NCBI GenBank assembly: GCA_015058955.1
Contig: SVBJ01000002.1
Location: 90,988-154,987, forward strand
Source: Erysipelotrichaceae bacterium
Lineage (GTDB): Bacteria; Bacillota_I; Bacilli_A; Erysipelotrichales; Erysipelotrichaceae
Length of the DNA: 64,000 nt
Reading direction: 5' to 3'
The notes under the pieces are model-generated. The model was not told the origin of the DNA and searched no databases. It saw only the letters and a program-made list of their open reading frames with translations. Numbering within the stretch: the stretch's first letter is position 1; the number at the start of each line of letters is the position of its first letter. Positions 1 to 9,090 of this stretch are shown here, piece after piece. The translations under genes and the position numbers were made by a program.

Positions 1-50
1 AGCTTGAATATATCGGAGCTAACAGCGACGGATATATTCTGGTCAGATAA
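1..50 (+). CDS. 3' end of an upstream gene (partial)
   Basis: The open frame ending in TAA at 48-50 reads LEYIGANSDGYILVR before the stop, and the next gene follows within 20 bases, so this is probably the end of the preceding gene of the polysaccharide operon. Too little is present to name a family. An initiating sugar-phosphate transferase or another glycosyltransferase would fit the position, but that is only a guess from context. Confidence 0.4.
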   Translation, partial: LEYIGANSDGYILVR

Positions 51-68
51 GAGATGAGGTGTTTGGAT

Positions 69-1112
69 ATGATGGAAAAAGGCGCAACATTAATGATTAC
101 CGGTGGAACCGGTTCATTCGGAAATACCGTTCTGAAGCATTTCCTGGATTCTGATCTGGGAGAAATAAGGATCTTCTCCCGTGACGAAAAGAAACAGGAT
201 GACATGAGACATGAACTGCAGGCTAAGCATCCTGATCTTGCCAAGAAGGTAAAGTTCTACATTGGCGATGTCAGAAACCCTGATTCAATCAGAGATGCCA
301 TGCATGGTGTAGACTATGTCTTCCATGCAGCAGCATTAAAACAGGTACCTTCCTGTGAGTTCTTCCCGATGGAAGCCGTCAGAACAAACATCATCGGTAC
401 AGACAACATGCTGCATGCTGCCATCGCCGAGAGAGTAAAGCGTGTCGTATGTCTGTCTACTGACAAGGCTGCCTATCCTATCAATGCCATGGGGATCTCC
501 AAGGCCATGATGGAAAGAGTCATCTATGCCAATGCCAGAGTAGCTGCTGAACAGGGCAATACCGTCATCTGCTGTACCAGATATGGTAACGTCATGTGCT
601 CAAGAGGTTCTGTCATTCCTCTGTTCATTGATCAGATCAAGGCCGGTGAGCCAATCACCATCACTGATCCGGACATGACCAGATTCTTAATGAATCTTGA
701 TGAAGCCGTTGATCTGGTTCAGTTTGCTTTTGAACATGCCAATCCTGGTGATCTGTTCATCCAGAAGGCTGATGCTTCCACGATCGGAACTCTGGCTAAG
801 GCTGTTCAGACCGTATTCGGCGATACCGGTACCAGAATCATCGGTACCAGACATGGAGAAAAGCTCTATGAGACATTAATGACCCGTGAGGAACGCTTAA
901 GAAGCGAAGACATGGGCAGATACTTCCGCGTTGCTGCTGACAACAGAGACCTTAACTATGACAAGTTCTTTGTGGACGGCAAGGTACAGACCATGGCTGA
1001 TGAAGCCTATACCAGCCATAACACCAACAGACTTGATGTTGAAGGCACCATCGCCAAGATCAAGACTACTGACTATGTAAAGGAACAGATGGAAATACTG
1101 GGAATTAAATAA
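69..1112 (+). CDS. capE: UDP-GlcNAc 4,6-dehydratase/5-epimerase, CapE/FnlA type
   Basis: A short-chain dehydrogenase-like enzyme of about 347 residues. In the CapE/WbjB family it converts UDP-GlcNAc to a 4-keto-6-deoxy-L-sugar, the first step towards UDP-N-acetyl-L-fucosamine. The N terminus shows the NAD(P)-binding motif TGGTGSFG and the family signature STDKAAYPINAMGISK. At the usual YxxxK site the sequence is M141-GIS-K145, so Met replaces Tyr; this substitution is known in CapE and separates it from PseB/FlaA1, which keep Tyr. The frame is open from an ATG at 54, but ATG 69 is chosen because GAGG lies 9 bases upstream and the protein then begins close to the conserved Rossmann strand. The next two genes complete the same pathway, which strongly supports the call. 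Confidence 0.9.
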   Translation: MMEKGATLMITGGTGSFGNTVLKHFLDSDLGEIRIFSRDEKKQDDMRHELQAKHPDLAKKVKFYIGDVRNPDSIRDAMHGVDYVFHAAALKQVPSCEFFPMEAVRTNIIGTDNMLHAAIAERVKRVVCLSTDKAAYPINAMGISKAMMERVIYANARVAAEQGNTVICCTRYGNVMCSRGSVIPLFIDQIKAGEPITITDPDMTRFLMNLDEAVDLVQFAFEHANPGDLFIQKADASTIGTLAKAVQTVFGDTGTRIIGTRHGEKLYETLMTREERLRSEDMGRYFRVAADNRDLNYDKFFVDGKVQTMADEAYTSHNTNRLDVEGTIAKIKTTDYVKEQMEILGIK

Positions 1113-2318
1113 ATGAAGATACTGATTACCGGAGCAAAAGGCTTTGTAGGAAAGAATCTTACGGAAAACCTGAAAAACATCAGAGATGGCAAGAACCGCA
1201 CCAGGAGCATATCGGTTGAGGACATTTTTGAGTATGACCTCGACTCCACTGCCCGGCAGCTGGAGGAATACTGTTCAAAGTGCGACTTTGTCTTTAATCT
1301 GGCCGGGGTAAACAGACCGAAGGACGCTTCCGAGTTCATGAAGGGAAACTTCGGGTTTGCCAGTACCCTGCTGGATACTCTGCAGAAATACGGGAATACC
1401 TGTCCGGTAATGTTATCAAGTTCGATTCAGGCTACTCTGATCGGACGATATGGGGAAAGCGACTACGGCCGCAGCAAGCTGGCCGGGGAGGAACTGTTCT
1501 TCCGGTATGGACAAAAGACCGGGGCCAGGGTGCTGGTTTACCGTTTCCCTAATCTTTTCGGTAAGTGGTGCAGACCTAACTACAACAGTGCCGTAGCTAC
1601 TTTCTGCAATAACATTGCCAATGATCTGCCTATAATCGTCAATGACAGAAATACCAGGCTGGAATTACTGTATATTGATGATCTGGTAGAGGAAATGCTT
1701 GATGCTCTGGAAGGAAAGGAGCATCACTGTGATTATGACGGTCTGGATCCTGTCAATAGTGATGAGGGAAAATACTGTTATGTTCCGGTGACCCATAAAG
1801 TTACTCTGGGAGAAATAACCGATCTGCTGTATCAGTTTGAACGGCAGAGAAAGACTCTGATCATGCCGGAAATACCGGAAGGATCCTTTGCCAAGAAGCT
1901 TTATTCAACATATCTTTCCTATCGGCCGCCGGAAAAGATGGTTCTGGAATTCAACGGCAACGCTGATGAAAGAGGCTGCTTTACCGAAATGGTTAAGACT
2001 CTTAACTGCGGTCAGTTTTCGGTCAATGTATCCAAGCCAGGCATTACCAAGGGACAGCACTGGCACAACACCAAGTGGGAAATGTTCATGGTGGTATCAG
2101 GCAGGGCACTGATCCAGGAAAGAAAGATTGATACGGATGAAATAATTGAATTTGAAGCTGACGGGGATCACCTGAAGGCAGTCTACATGCTGCCGGGATA
2201 TACCCATAACATCATTAACCTGTCTAAGACCGAAAACCTGGTAACTCTTATGTGGGCTAATGAACTGTTTGATCCGAAGCACCCGGACACCTTTTATCTG
2301 AAAGTCAAGGAGGACTGA
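1113..2318 (+). CDS. capF: CapF/FnlB-type bifunctional reductase-epimerase
   Basis: Second enzyme of UDP-FucNAc synthesis, 401 residues. The N-terminal half is an SDR reductase (GAKGFVGKNL near residue 7, YGRSK as the YxxxK pair). From about residue 280 comes a cupin-fold domain with GQHWHNTKWEMFMVVSGRA, where CapF enzymes bind metal and carry out C3 epimerisation before the reductase domain reduces C4. The two-domain order and length match S. aureus CapF and E. coli FnlB. It starts directly after the capE stop and its own stop is 3 bases before the next start, so the three genes are translated as one block. Confidence 0.9.
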   Translation: MKILITGAKGFVGKNLTENLKNIRDGKNRTRSISVEDIFEYDLDSTARQLEEYCSKCDFVFNLAGVNRPKDASEFMKGNFGFASTLLDTLQKYGNTCPVMLSSSIQATLIGRYGESDYGRSKLAGEELFFRYGQKTGARVLVYRFPNLFGKWCRPNYNSAVATFCNNIANDLPIIVNDRNTRLELLYIDDLVEEMLDALEGKEHHCDYDGLDPVNSDEGKYCYVPVTHKVTLGEITDLLYQFERQRKTLIMPEIPEGSFAKKLYSTYLSYRPPEKMVLEFNGNADERGCFTEMVKTLNCGQFSVNVSKPGITKGQHWHNTKWEMFMVVSGRALIQERKIDTDEIIEFEADGDHLKAVYMLPGYTHNIINLSKTENLVTLMWANELFDPKHPDTFYLKVKED

Positions 2319-2321
2319 ACC

Positions 2322-3488
2322 GTGAAGAAAACAGGATTTGAGAATAACGGAAAACTGAAACTGATGATCATAGTCGGTACCAGACCGGAAATCATCAGAC
2401 TATCGGCCGTAATCAGAAAATGCCGTCAGTATTTTGATACTCTGCTGGTCCATACCGGCCAGAATTACGATTACAACCTTAACGGGGTATTCTTTAAGGA
2501 TTTGGAACTGGGTGAACCTGATTTCTATCTTGACGCCGTGGGCAGGGATCTGGGTGAAACCGTTGGTAACATCATTGCCAAGTCATACCGGCTGATGGTG
2601 GAGACTTCCCCGGAAGCCGTACTGGTACTTGGTGATACCAACAGCTGTCTGGCCGTCATCGGTGCAAAGAGACTGCATATTCCGGTTTTCCACATGGAAG
2701 CTGGCAACAGATGCAAGGATGAATGTCTGCCGGAAGAAACCAACAGAAGGATCGTTGACATCATCGCTGACGTCAATCTGCCTTACTCTGAACATGCCCG
2801 CCGTTATCTGATTGAATGCGGATTTCCTAAGGAAAGAACATTCGTTACCGGTTCACCAATGGCTGAGGTGCTTCATGGCAGTCTGGCAAAGATCGAAAAA
2901 TCAGACATTCATGAAAGACTTGGCCTGGAAAAGGGCAGATATATCCTGTTATCAGCACACAGGGAGGAAAACATCGATACTGATGAAAACTTTACCTCAC
3001 TGTTTACAGCCATCAACAGAATGGCTGAAAAATACGACATGCCTGTTCTTTACTCCTGTCATCCAAGAAGCCGCAAGAAACTGGAAAAAAGCGGATTCAA
3101 GCTGGATGATAGAGTAATCCAGCATGAACCTCTGGGTTTTATTGACTATAACTGTCTGCAGATGAATGCTTTCGCAGTCGTCAGTGATTCAGGTACCTTA
3201 CCGGAAGAATCAAGTTTCTTTACATCAGTGGGAAAGCCTTTCCCGGCTGTATGCATCAGAACTTCAACCGAAAGACCGGAAGCACTTGATAAGGCCTGCT
3301 TCGTGATTGCAGGCATCAGAACCGAAAGCCTGTTACAGGCAGTTGATACTGCCGTGGAAATGAACCGTAACGGGGATCATGGCATACCGGTTCCGGACTA
3401 TCTGGACGAGAATGTTTCCGTCAAGGTAATCAAGATCATCCAGTCATATACTGAGATCGTCAATAAAATGGTCTGGAGAAAGAAGTAA
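2322..3488 (+). CDS. capG: UDP-sugar 2-epimerase, CapG/FnlC type
   Basis: Third enzyme of the cassette, 388 residues, giving UDP-L-FucNAc by C2 epimerisation. It belongs to the UDP-GlcNAc 2-epimerase superfamily (WecB-like, GT-B fold): GTRPEIIRLSA near the N terminus, LGDTNSCLAV, HMEAGNRC followed by PEETNRRIVD, SAHREENID and SDSGTLPEESSFF. The start is a GTG with AAGGAGG (2307-2313) 8 bases before it; a plain WecB producing UDP-ManNAc is the alternative, but the position behind capE and capF argues for CapG. Confidence 0.88.
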   Translation: MKKTGFENNGKLKLMIIVGTRPEIIRLSAVIRKCRQYFDTLLVHTGQNYDYNLNGVFFKDLELGEPDFYLDAVGRDLGETVGNIIAKSYRLMVETSPEAVLVLGDTNSCLAVIGAKRLHIPVFHMEAGNRCKDECLPEETNRRIVDIIADVNLPYSEHARRYLIECGFPKERTFVTGSPMAEVLHGSLAKIEKSDIHERLGLEKGRYILLSAHREENIDTDENFTSLFTAINRMAEKYDMPVLYSCHPRSRKKLEKSGFKLDDRVIQHEPLGFIDYNCLQMNAFAVVSDSGTLPEESSFFTSVGKPFPAVCIRTSTERPEALDKACFVIAGIRTESLLQAVDTAVEMNRNGDHGIPVPDYLDENVSVKVIKIIQSYTEIVNKMVWRKK

Positions 3489-3501
3489 AGGGGTAATTGA
3501 A

Positions 3502-4701
3502 TTGAAAAAGCTTGTACAGATCAATTCCGTCTGTTACGGGAGTACGGGCCGAATTGCCCGTTCAATCAGTAATGCTGCCAGAAAGAACGGTTATGAAGTT
3601 CATACCTTTTTTGGCCGCGGCCTGCCGTTTGATGAAACCTGCACCCGTATCGGCAACACACTGGAAATCTGCCTGAGTGGCCTTAACACCAGGCTTTTTG
3701 GCGTACATGCCGAATGGAGCAGGTCTGCAACCAGACAGCTCATTGAAGAAATAGAAAAAATTCAGCCTGATGTCATTCAGATCCATAACGTTCACGGTTA
3801 TTATCTGAATAAGACAATGCTGTTTGAATATCTGAAGAAACACGACTATCCGGTAGTGTGGACCATGCATGACTGCTGGGCCTTTACCGGTCACTGTGCC
3901 TATTTTGATTATCCGGCCTGTGATAAGTGGATGACGGGCTGCAGTAACTGCCCGCGTAAAAAAGACTATCCGCAGTCCTGGGTAATTGATGCATCCGCAA
4001 AGGAATACCGGAAGAAAAAGGAACTGTTTAATGGGGTTAAGAACATGACCCTGGTAACTCCTTCCGAATGGCTCAAGGGTCTGATCGGCCAGTCTTTCCT
4101 GAAGAATTATGACTGCCATTGCATTAATAACGGCATTGACATCAGCAGTTTTCACAAGACAGAAGACGCAAGTCTTTATGAAACCTTCGGCATTCCGCAG
4201 GATAAGAAGATCGTCTTAGGTGTTGCGTCAATATGGGAAAGAAGAAAAGGTCTTGATGACCTTGCTGAACTGGCAGGGATCCTGGATGATGAATATCAGA
4301 TCGTTGCGGTAGGTCTTAATGACAAACAGATCAAGGAACTTGATTCAAGGATCATCGGCATTAAGAGGACGGAAAACATTCAGCAGCTGGCCGGCCTTTA
4401 CAGCATGGCTTATGCTCTGATCAATCCTACTCTGGAAGATAACTTCCCGACAACCAACCTTGAGGCCATGGCCTGCGGAACACCGGTAATAACCTACAAT
4501 ACCGGCGGAAGCATTGAAGTCATCAATGAAAAAACCGGTCTGGTTACGGAAACCAATGACCGGAAGGGTCTGTTAAAGGCCATAAAGGAACTAAAGATCC
4601 GTCATGTACCTGAGTATGAAGCTCTTAAGTACTCTGATGAGAACATGTGCAAAGCTTATCTTGAGCTGTATGACGCTGTTTCAGGTGGAAAGAATGAATA
4701 A
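3502..4701 (+). CDS. GT4-family glycosyltransferase
   Basis: A cytoplasmic GT-B fold glycosyltransferase of 399 residues, expected to add one sugar to the lipid-linked repeat unit. The acceptor half carries the signature MHDCWAFTGHC around residue 120, followed by a cysteine-rich stretch (CAYFDYPACDKWMTGCSNC) that may be structural. The donor half has ERRKGLDDLAELAG and the E-x7-E type motif EDNFPTTNLEAMACGTPV. The start is TTG, supported by AAGGGG 9 bases upstream (3487-3492) and by the conserved first strand beginning immediately after it. Sugar specificity cannot be read from the sequence. Its stop overlaps the next start by 8 bases. Confidence 0.85.
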   Translation: MKKLVQINSVCYGSTGRIARSISNAARKNGYEVHTFFGRGLPFDETCTRIGNTLEICLSGLNTRLFGVHAEWSRSATRQLIEEIEKIQPDVIQIHNVHGYYLNKTMLFEYLKKHDYPVVWTMHDCWAFTGHCAYFDYPACDKWMTGCSNCPRKKDYPQSWVIDASAKEYRKKKELFNGVKNMTLVTPSEWLKGLIGQSFLKNYDCHCINNGIDISSFHKTEDASLYETFGIPQDKKIVLGVASIWERRKGLDDLAELAGILDDEYQIVAVGLNDKQIKELDSRIIGIKRTENIQQLAGLYSMAYALINPTLEDNFPTTNLEAMACGTPVITYNTGGSIEVINEKTGLVTETNDRKGLLKAIKELKIRHVPEYEALKYSDENMCKAYLELYDAVSGGKNE

Positions 4702-6151
4702 CAATATCAAAAAGAACGTTGTTTATCAGACAATATACCGAGTGCTGACGGTTCTGACACCATTAATAACGAGTCCGATTTTATCCAGGGCTCTGGGTGC
4801 TGATAAGCTTGGAATCTATTCAGCAACGATTACCTGGGTAAATTACTTCATGTTACTGGCGTTACTTGGTATCGAGAACTACGGCAGCCGCTCCATTGCC
4901 ATTGTGCAGGATAATGACGAAAAAAGGAAACAGACGTTCTGGGACATATATGCGATCCAGATCATTTCGTCGTTGCTGGCACTGGGGCTGTATGCGGTAT
5001 CGCTTCTTTTCATTGCCCCGGAAAGACATGCAATTGCCATCATTCACGGCTTATGGCTGATCAGCTACATCATCAATGTCAACTGGTACTTCATCGGCAT
5101 TGAGGAGTTCAGGCTGACGGCGATCCGCAACATCATTACCAAGGTACTGGCGGTAGTGCTGATCGTTCTGCTTATCCATAAACCTGAGGATCTTAATCTT
5201 TATGCCCGGATCATGGCCGGGGATGCCGTACTGACCAACCTGATCATTCTGCCGTTTCTGTTCAGGGATACGGGATTCAGGAAACCAAGTTTTGACGGCA
5301 TGAAGAAACACATCAAGCCGATACTGATTCTGTTTGTTCCGATCATTGCCTGGAGCATTTTCCATCTGGCAGACAAGAGTCTGCTGGACAGATTTGCCTC
5401 AGAAACACAGTCAGGTTATTACTATAACGCTGACAAGATCATTAACATACCTCTGGCGGTCGTTACCGGATTAAATACGGTATTTCTGCCAAGGATATCT
5501 CATGTTTACAGCAAGGGCGACCGTAAGGAAGCCGGCCGACTGATCGGTAATTCGATTGAACTGATGCTGTTTATGGCCTGTGCCATCGGCATCGGTATTG
5601 CCAGTGTATCAAAAGAATTCGTGCCTTTCTTCTTCGGTGAAGGATATGAGCCTGTAACACAGTTAATTTACTGGTTTACTCCGGTTCTGTTCTGTAACTC
5701 CCTAAGTGAGCTGATCAGATATCAGTACATGATTCCGAAGAAACTGGATAAGCATTATAACCTGTGTGTTGTAATAGCTGCCGTCTGTGCGGTAATTGCC
5801 GATTTCCTTCTGATTCCAAGACTGGGACCGGTTGGAGCGGTAATGGGAACACTGATTGGTGAAGCAACGATCGTAGTCGTTGAGCTGATCGTCTGTCATG
5901 GACATATCTCCTTCCTGGGTTATCTGGGAAAGAATATCATATATTTCATTCTGGCAGCTGCCATGTTTGCCACTGTCAGGGCAACAGCTTCCATTCTCAA
6001 CATCAGACCGCTGTTCAAGATAGCCATCATGATCATGGCCGGTGGTGCAGTATACATGATCGGCTGCATAATTTACTGGTGCATCAACAGACAGAGTCTG
6101 TTCAATGAACAGGTAATCAGAAGAGTTCAGAGAATGTTCTTTAATAAGTAA
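4694..6151 (+). CDS. Wzx-type oligosaccharide flippase (first copy)
   Basis: A polytopic membrane protein of 485 residues of the polysaccharide synthase/Wzx family in the MOP superfamily. It is expected to flip undecaprenyl-linked repeat units across the membrane. The N terminus has the family pattern YQTIYRVLTVLTPLITSPIL followed by ALGADKLGIYS, and about a dozen hydrophobic segments run to the end. ATG 4694 is chosen: it overlaps the stop of the upstream gene (ATGAATAA), has GGTGGAAAG in front, and starts at the usual distance from the first helix. A longer frame from 4604 would add about 30 residues copied out of frame from the previous gene. A second flippase is at 13610. Confidence 0.85.
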   Translation: MNNNIKKNVVYQTIYRVLTVLTPLITSPILSRALGADKLGIYSATITWVNYFMLLALLGIENYGSRSIAIVQDNDEKRKQTFWDIYAIQIISSLLALGLYAVSLLFIAPERHAIAIIHGLWLISYIINVNWYFIGIEEFRLTAIRNIITKVLAVVLIVLLIHKPEDLNLYARIMAGDAVLTNLIILPFLFRDTGFRKPSFDGMKKHIKPILILFVPIIAWSIFHLADKSLLDRFASETQSGYYYNADKIINIPLAVVTGLNTVFLPRISHVYSKGDRKEAGRLIGNSIELMLFMACAIGIGIASVSKEFVPFFFGEGYEPVTQLIYWFTPVLFCNSLSELIRYQYMIPKKLDKHYNLCVVIAAVCAVIADFLLIPRLGPVGAVMGTLIGEATIVVVELIVCHGHISFLGYLGKNIIYFILAAAMFATVRATASILNIRPLFKIAIMIMAGGAVYMIGCIIYWCINRQSLFNEQVIRRVQRMFFNK

Positions 6152-6194
6152 ATATCTTTATATTTCATAAAACGTCTATATATGCGGAGGACCA

Positions 6195-7868
6195 ATGGCC
6201 AGAAAACAAACCAGGAAGAAAAATTCCATCGTCATATACATTATCTCAATGGCTGCAGCCGTTGGTTTAGGCGTGGCTTCCTGGCTGGCATTTAACACCG
6301 TAACCGGTCTTAACATCATTCCGCAGAAATATACTGACATCATGATGTATGTTCTGATCGGCATTAATGCCTTATTTGGATTAATTGCCATCATACCCGG
6401 TGTCAGCAATCTCAACAAGATCCTGCAGACCGTAATATCGGCAGCGCTGGCTGTCGGCCTGATATATGGAAATACCGTAATTCCTCAGTACATGGGACAG
6501 TTTGAAAGAATGTTCAATAAGGTCCCGGAGGAAGGAACACTGCTGATGAGCGTTTATACACTCAAAGATTCGGAAATACAGGATGTTGAAGATCTGGAAA
6601 ATGTCAGTGTCGGTGTTCTGGCAAAAAAGGATGCTGATTATCTGGATTATTCCTATAAGGTCATATCGAGAGAACTCAACGGGGAACAGATCGTACCTGT
6701 TGAATATGAAGACATCTATCTGCTGGGAGAGGATCTGTTAAGCGGAAAGATCAAGGCTGCCCTGATGAACCAGACGTATGCTCAGTTCATATCCGAGAAC
6801 TCTGATTTTGAGAGTTTTCCCCAGGATACACAGGTCATCTATACCATTGAACACAAGATCCAACTGAACTATCAGTCCAATGCCGTTGGTAATATAACTC
6901 AGGAACCATTCATCATTGCGGTAAGCGGCAATGATACCTGGGATTACCGGGAAATGAATCCGAGCAATCTGACCAGATCAGACGTTAACATGCTGGTAGT
7001 GGTCAATCCTCTGACCAAAAAGGCACTGATCGTATCAGTCCCAAGAGACACCTATGTACCTTTATGGGGCGATTACGATGCCATGGATAAGCTTACCCAT
7101 GCTACCATCTATGGCATGGATACCTGGGAACAGACGCTGAACAGTCTGCTGGAAACGGACATCAACTATTTTGTAAGGATCAATTTCCAGTCGCTGGTCA
7201 ATGTCATTGATGCCTTGGGCGGCATTGAAATTGACAATCCATACGAGATGACCATTGCCTTCAATACTTTTGACAGGGAAACAGGAAGGCTTGGCGGCGA
7301 GACTCATACCTTTGAAGAAGGAAGGATCCACATCACCGGCAATCAGGCTCTGGGATATGTCAGAGAGAGAAAGAGTTTGAGAAACGGCGACGTTGACAGA
7401 GTAAAGCATCAGGCAGTGGTTCTGAAGGGAATCATTGACAAGGTAACGCAGGTATCGGTAATTACCAAGGTAACAGACCTGCTGAAAGCTGTTGAAGGTA
7501 CCTTCATTACTGATCTGAATACTGATCAGATCTATGCTCTGGTTCAGATGCAGTTAGATGACATGGCCAGCTGGACTCTGGCTTCCACGACCATTACCGG
7601 TTATGGAGACATGAGAACAAGCTATGCCATGGGCAGCGGTGACTATGAGGTTGAAGAAGAAGTTGAAGTTGAAGTGCCGGTTGTTGATGAAGAAGGAAAC
7701 CCTGTCTATGACGAAGAAGGCAATCAGCTTATCGAGATCGTAACGGAAACCCAGACAGTTACCCATGAAGCTCAGACTTATGCGGTATTCATTCCGGATG
7801 AAGCTTCGGTGCAGAATGCCATAAATGCGATAAATGAAATCATGAATGAAAGGCCGGTGGAACAGTAA
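6195..7868 (+). CDS. LytR-CpsA-Psr (LCP) family polymer-peptidoglycan ligase
   Basis: LCP enzymes transfer lipid-linked polymers to peptidoglycan on the outer face of the membrane. The 557-residue protein has a basic N terminus, three predicted membrane helices (about residues 11-33, 48-67 and 76-93), an extra outer domain of about 150 residues, and the LCP domain from about residue 262 to 430. That domain shows MLVVVNPLTKKALIVSVPRD, the motif YVRERKSLRNGDVDRVKHQ with arginines that bind the lipid diphosphate in this family, and NALGGIEI-like sequence (DALGGIEIDNPYEM). The C terminus has an acidic Glu/Val-rich stretch (about residues 485-520). The extra domain (GVLAKKDADYLDYS, LLSGKIKAALMNQ) faintly recalls type 3 solute-binding proteins. 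GGAGG at 6186-6190 supports the start. Its place inside the operon suggests it attaches this locus's own polymer. Confidence 0.88.
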   Translation: MARKQTRKKNSIVIYIISMAAAVGLGVASWLAFNTVTGLNIIPQKYTDIMMYVLIGINALFGLIAIIPGVSNLNKILQTVISAALAVGLIYGNTVIPQYMGQFERMFNKVPEEGTLLMSVYTLKDSEIQDVEDLENVSVGVLAKKDADYLDYSYKVISRELNGEQIVPVEYEDIYLLGEDLLSGKIKAALMNQTYAQFISENSDFESFPQDTQVIYTIEHKIQLNYQSNAVGNITQEPFIIAVSGNDTWDYREMNPSNLTRSDVNMLVVVNPLTKKALIVSVPRDTYVPLWGDYDAMDKLTHATIYGMDTWEQTLNSLLETDINYFVRINFQSLVNVIDALGGIEIDNPYEMTIAFNTFDRETGRLGGETHTFEEGRIHITGNQALGYVRERKSLRNGDVDRVKHQAVVLKGIIDKVTQVSVITKVTDLLKAVEGTFITDLNTDQIYALVQMQLDDMASWTLASTTITGYGDMRTSYAMGSGDYEVEEEVEVEVPVVDEEGNPVYDEEGNQLIEIVTETQTVTHEAQTYAVFIPDEASVQNAINAINEIMNERPVEQ

Positions 7869-7869
7869 G

Positions 7870-9069
7870 ATGAAAATATTAGTTGTGTGCCAGCATTACT
7901 GGCCGGAACCTTATCCTCTGACCAATACCTGTGAGGAACTGGCCAGAAGAGGTCATACCGTTCATGTCCTTACGGATGTGCCGAATTATCCTCTGGGTGT
8001 TACCTATGAAGGATATGAAAAAGGAAAAAACAGGATCCAGGAAAGAAACGGAGTAAAGATATTCAGAAGCTTTACCGTACCGAGAAAAAAGGGACCGGTA
8101 TTCCGCGTAATGAACTATTACAGTTATTCGCTCTCTTCAGAACAGTACCTGAAGAATCTGGATAATGACTATGATGTGGTATTTGCCAATCAGTCATCAC
8201 CGATCATGATGGTACGTGCAGCGATGAAATACCGTAAGCTTCACGGAACCAAAGTCCTGTTATACTGCATGGACCTGTGGCCGGCATCATTGTCAGCCGG
8301 CGGCATCAGTTCCGGAGCAGTCTATCAACATTATCTCAAGGTATCTCAGCATTACTATAAGCAGGCTGACCGCATACTGGTCACTTCTGAGATGTTCAAG
8401 CAGTATTTCAATGATGTCATTGGAATACCAGCTGAAAAGATTGGCTGGCTGCCGCAGTTTGCGGATGACTCCTTTGAAGACAGTCCGGTAACTGAAAACA
8501 GGGATGGTAAGTTCCATCTGATGTTTGCGGGCAATATCGGTACAGCACAGAGCGTTGATACCATATTGAAAGCTGCAGAGATCATTGAAAAGGAATACAG
8601 CTGCAATGATGTTCAGTTTGACATTGTCGGTGATGGCAGTGAACTGGAACATCTGAAGCAGTTAAAACGGGAAATGGGAATTCATAATGTTGAATTCCTG
8701 GGCCGTAAGCCTAAAGAAGAGATGCCAAAGTACTATGCCATGGCAGATGCCATGATGGTAACACTGGTTAATGACGAATTCATTTCCCTGACTCTGCCTG
8801 CCAAGGTACAGTCCTACATGGCAGCAGGAAAACCGGTATTTGCCGCCGCAACCGGTGAAATACCAAAGGTCATTGAAAACAGCGGCTGCGGTATCTGCGT
8901 ACCGCCGGAAGATTTCAGAGCCTTAGCTAAGGCTATCATGGACAACAGAAACAGAGAATATCTGAAAGAAGCCGGACGCAAGGGCAGAGAATACTATGAT
9001 GCCAACTTCAATAAGAAGATCGTCGTAGACAGACTGGAAGAAGAACTCTCCAGACTGACAGGAAAATAA
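7870..9069 (+). CDS. GT4-family glycosyltransferase, WbuB-like
   Basis: A 399-residue GT-B glycosyltransferase whose N terminus (MKILVVCQHYWPEPYPLTN) and the segment VLTDVPNYPLG resemble WbuB, the putative L-FucNAc transferase found next to fnlABC in E. coli O26. The segment LLYCMDLWPASLSAGG and the donor-site region MVTLVNDEFISLTLPAKVQ with YMAAGKPVFAA also fit this group. With capEFG in the same operon, transfer of L-FucNAc is a reasonable inference. ATG 7870 is used, one base after the LCP stop; the in-frame ATG at 7846 lies inside the LCP gene and adds residues that match nothing expected. Confidence 0.83.
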   Translation: MKILVVCQHYWPEPYPLTNTCEELARRGHTVHVLTDVPNYPLGVTYEGYEKGKNRIQERNGVKIFRSFTVPRKKGPVFRVMNYYSYSLSSEQYLKNLDNDYDVVFANQSSPIMMVRAAMKYRKLHGTKVLLYCMDLWPASLSAGGISSGAVYQHYLKVSQHYYKQADRILVTSEMFKQYFNDVIGIPAEKIGWLPQFADDSFEDSPVTENRDGKFHLMFAGNIGTAQSVDTILKAAEIIEKEYSCNDVQFDIVGDGSELEHLKQLKREMGIHNVEFLGRKPKEEMPKYYAMADAMMVTLVNDEFISLTLPAKVQSYMAAGKPVFAAATGEIPKVIENSGCGICVPPEDFRALAKAIMDNRNREYLKEAGRKGREYYDANFNKKIVVDRLEEELSRLTGK

Positions 9070-9090
9070 AGAAGAAAACAGGAGCAGACA

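Noticed and set aside
3562..4155. Long minus-strand frame of 197 codons within the GT4 gene
   Set aside because: It lies wholly inside a well-supported gene and its protein matches no known pattern.
4604..4694. ATG at 4604 as the flippase start
   Set aside because: It lies 90 bases inside the preceding glycosyltransferase gene; ATG 4694 has a ribosome site and gives the family's normal N terminus.
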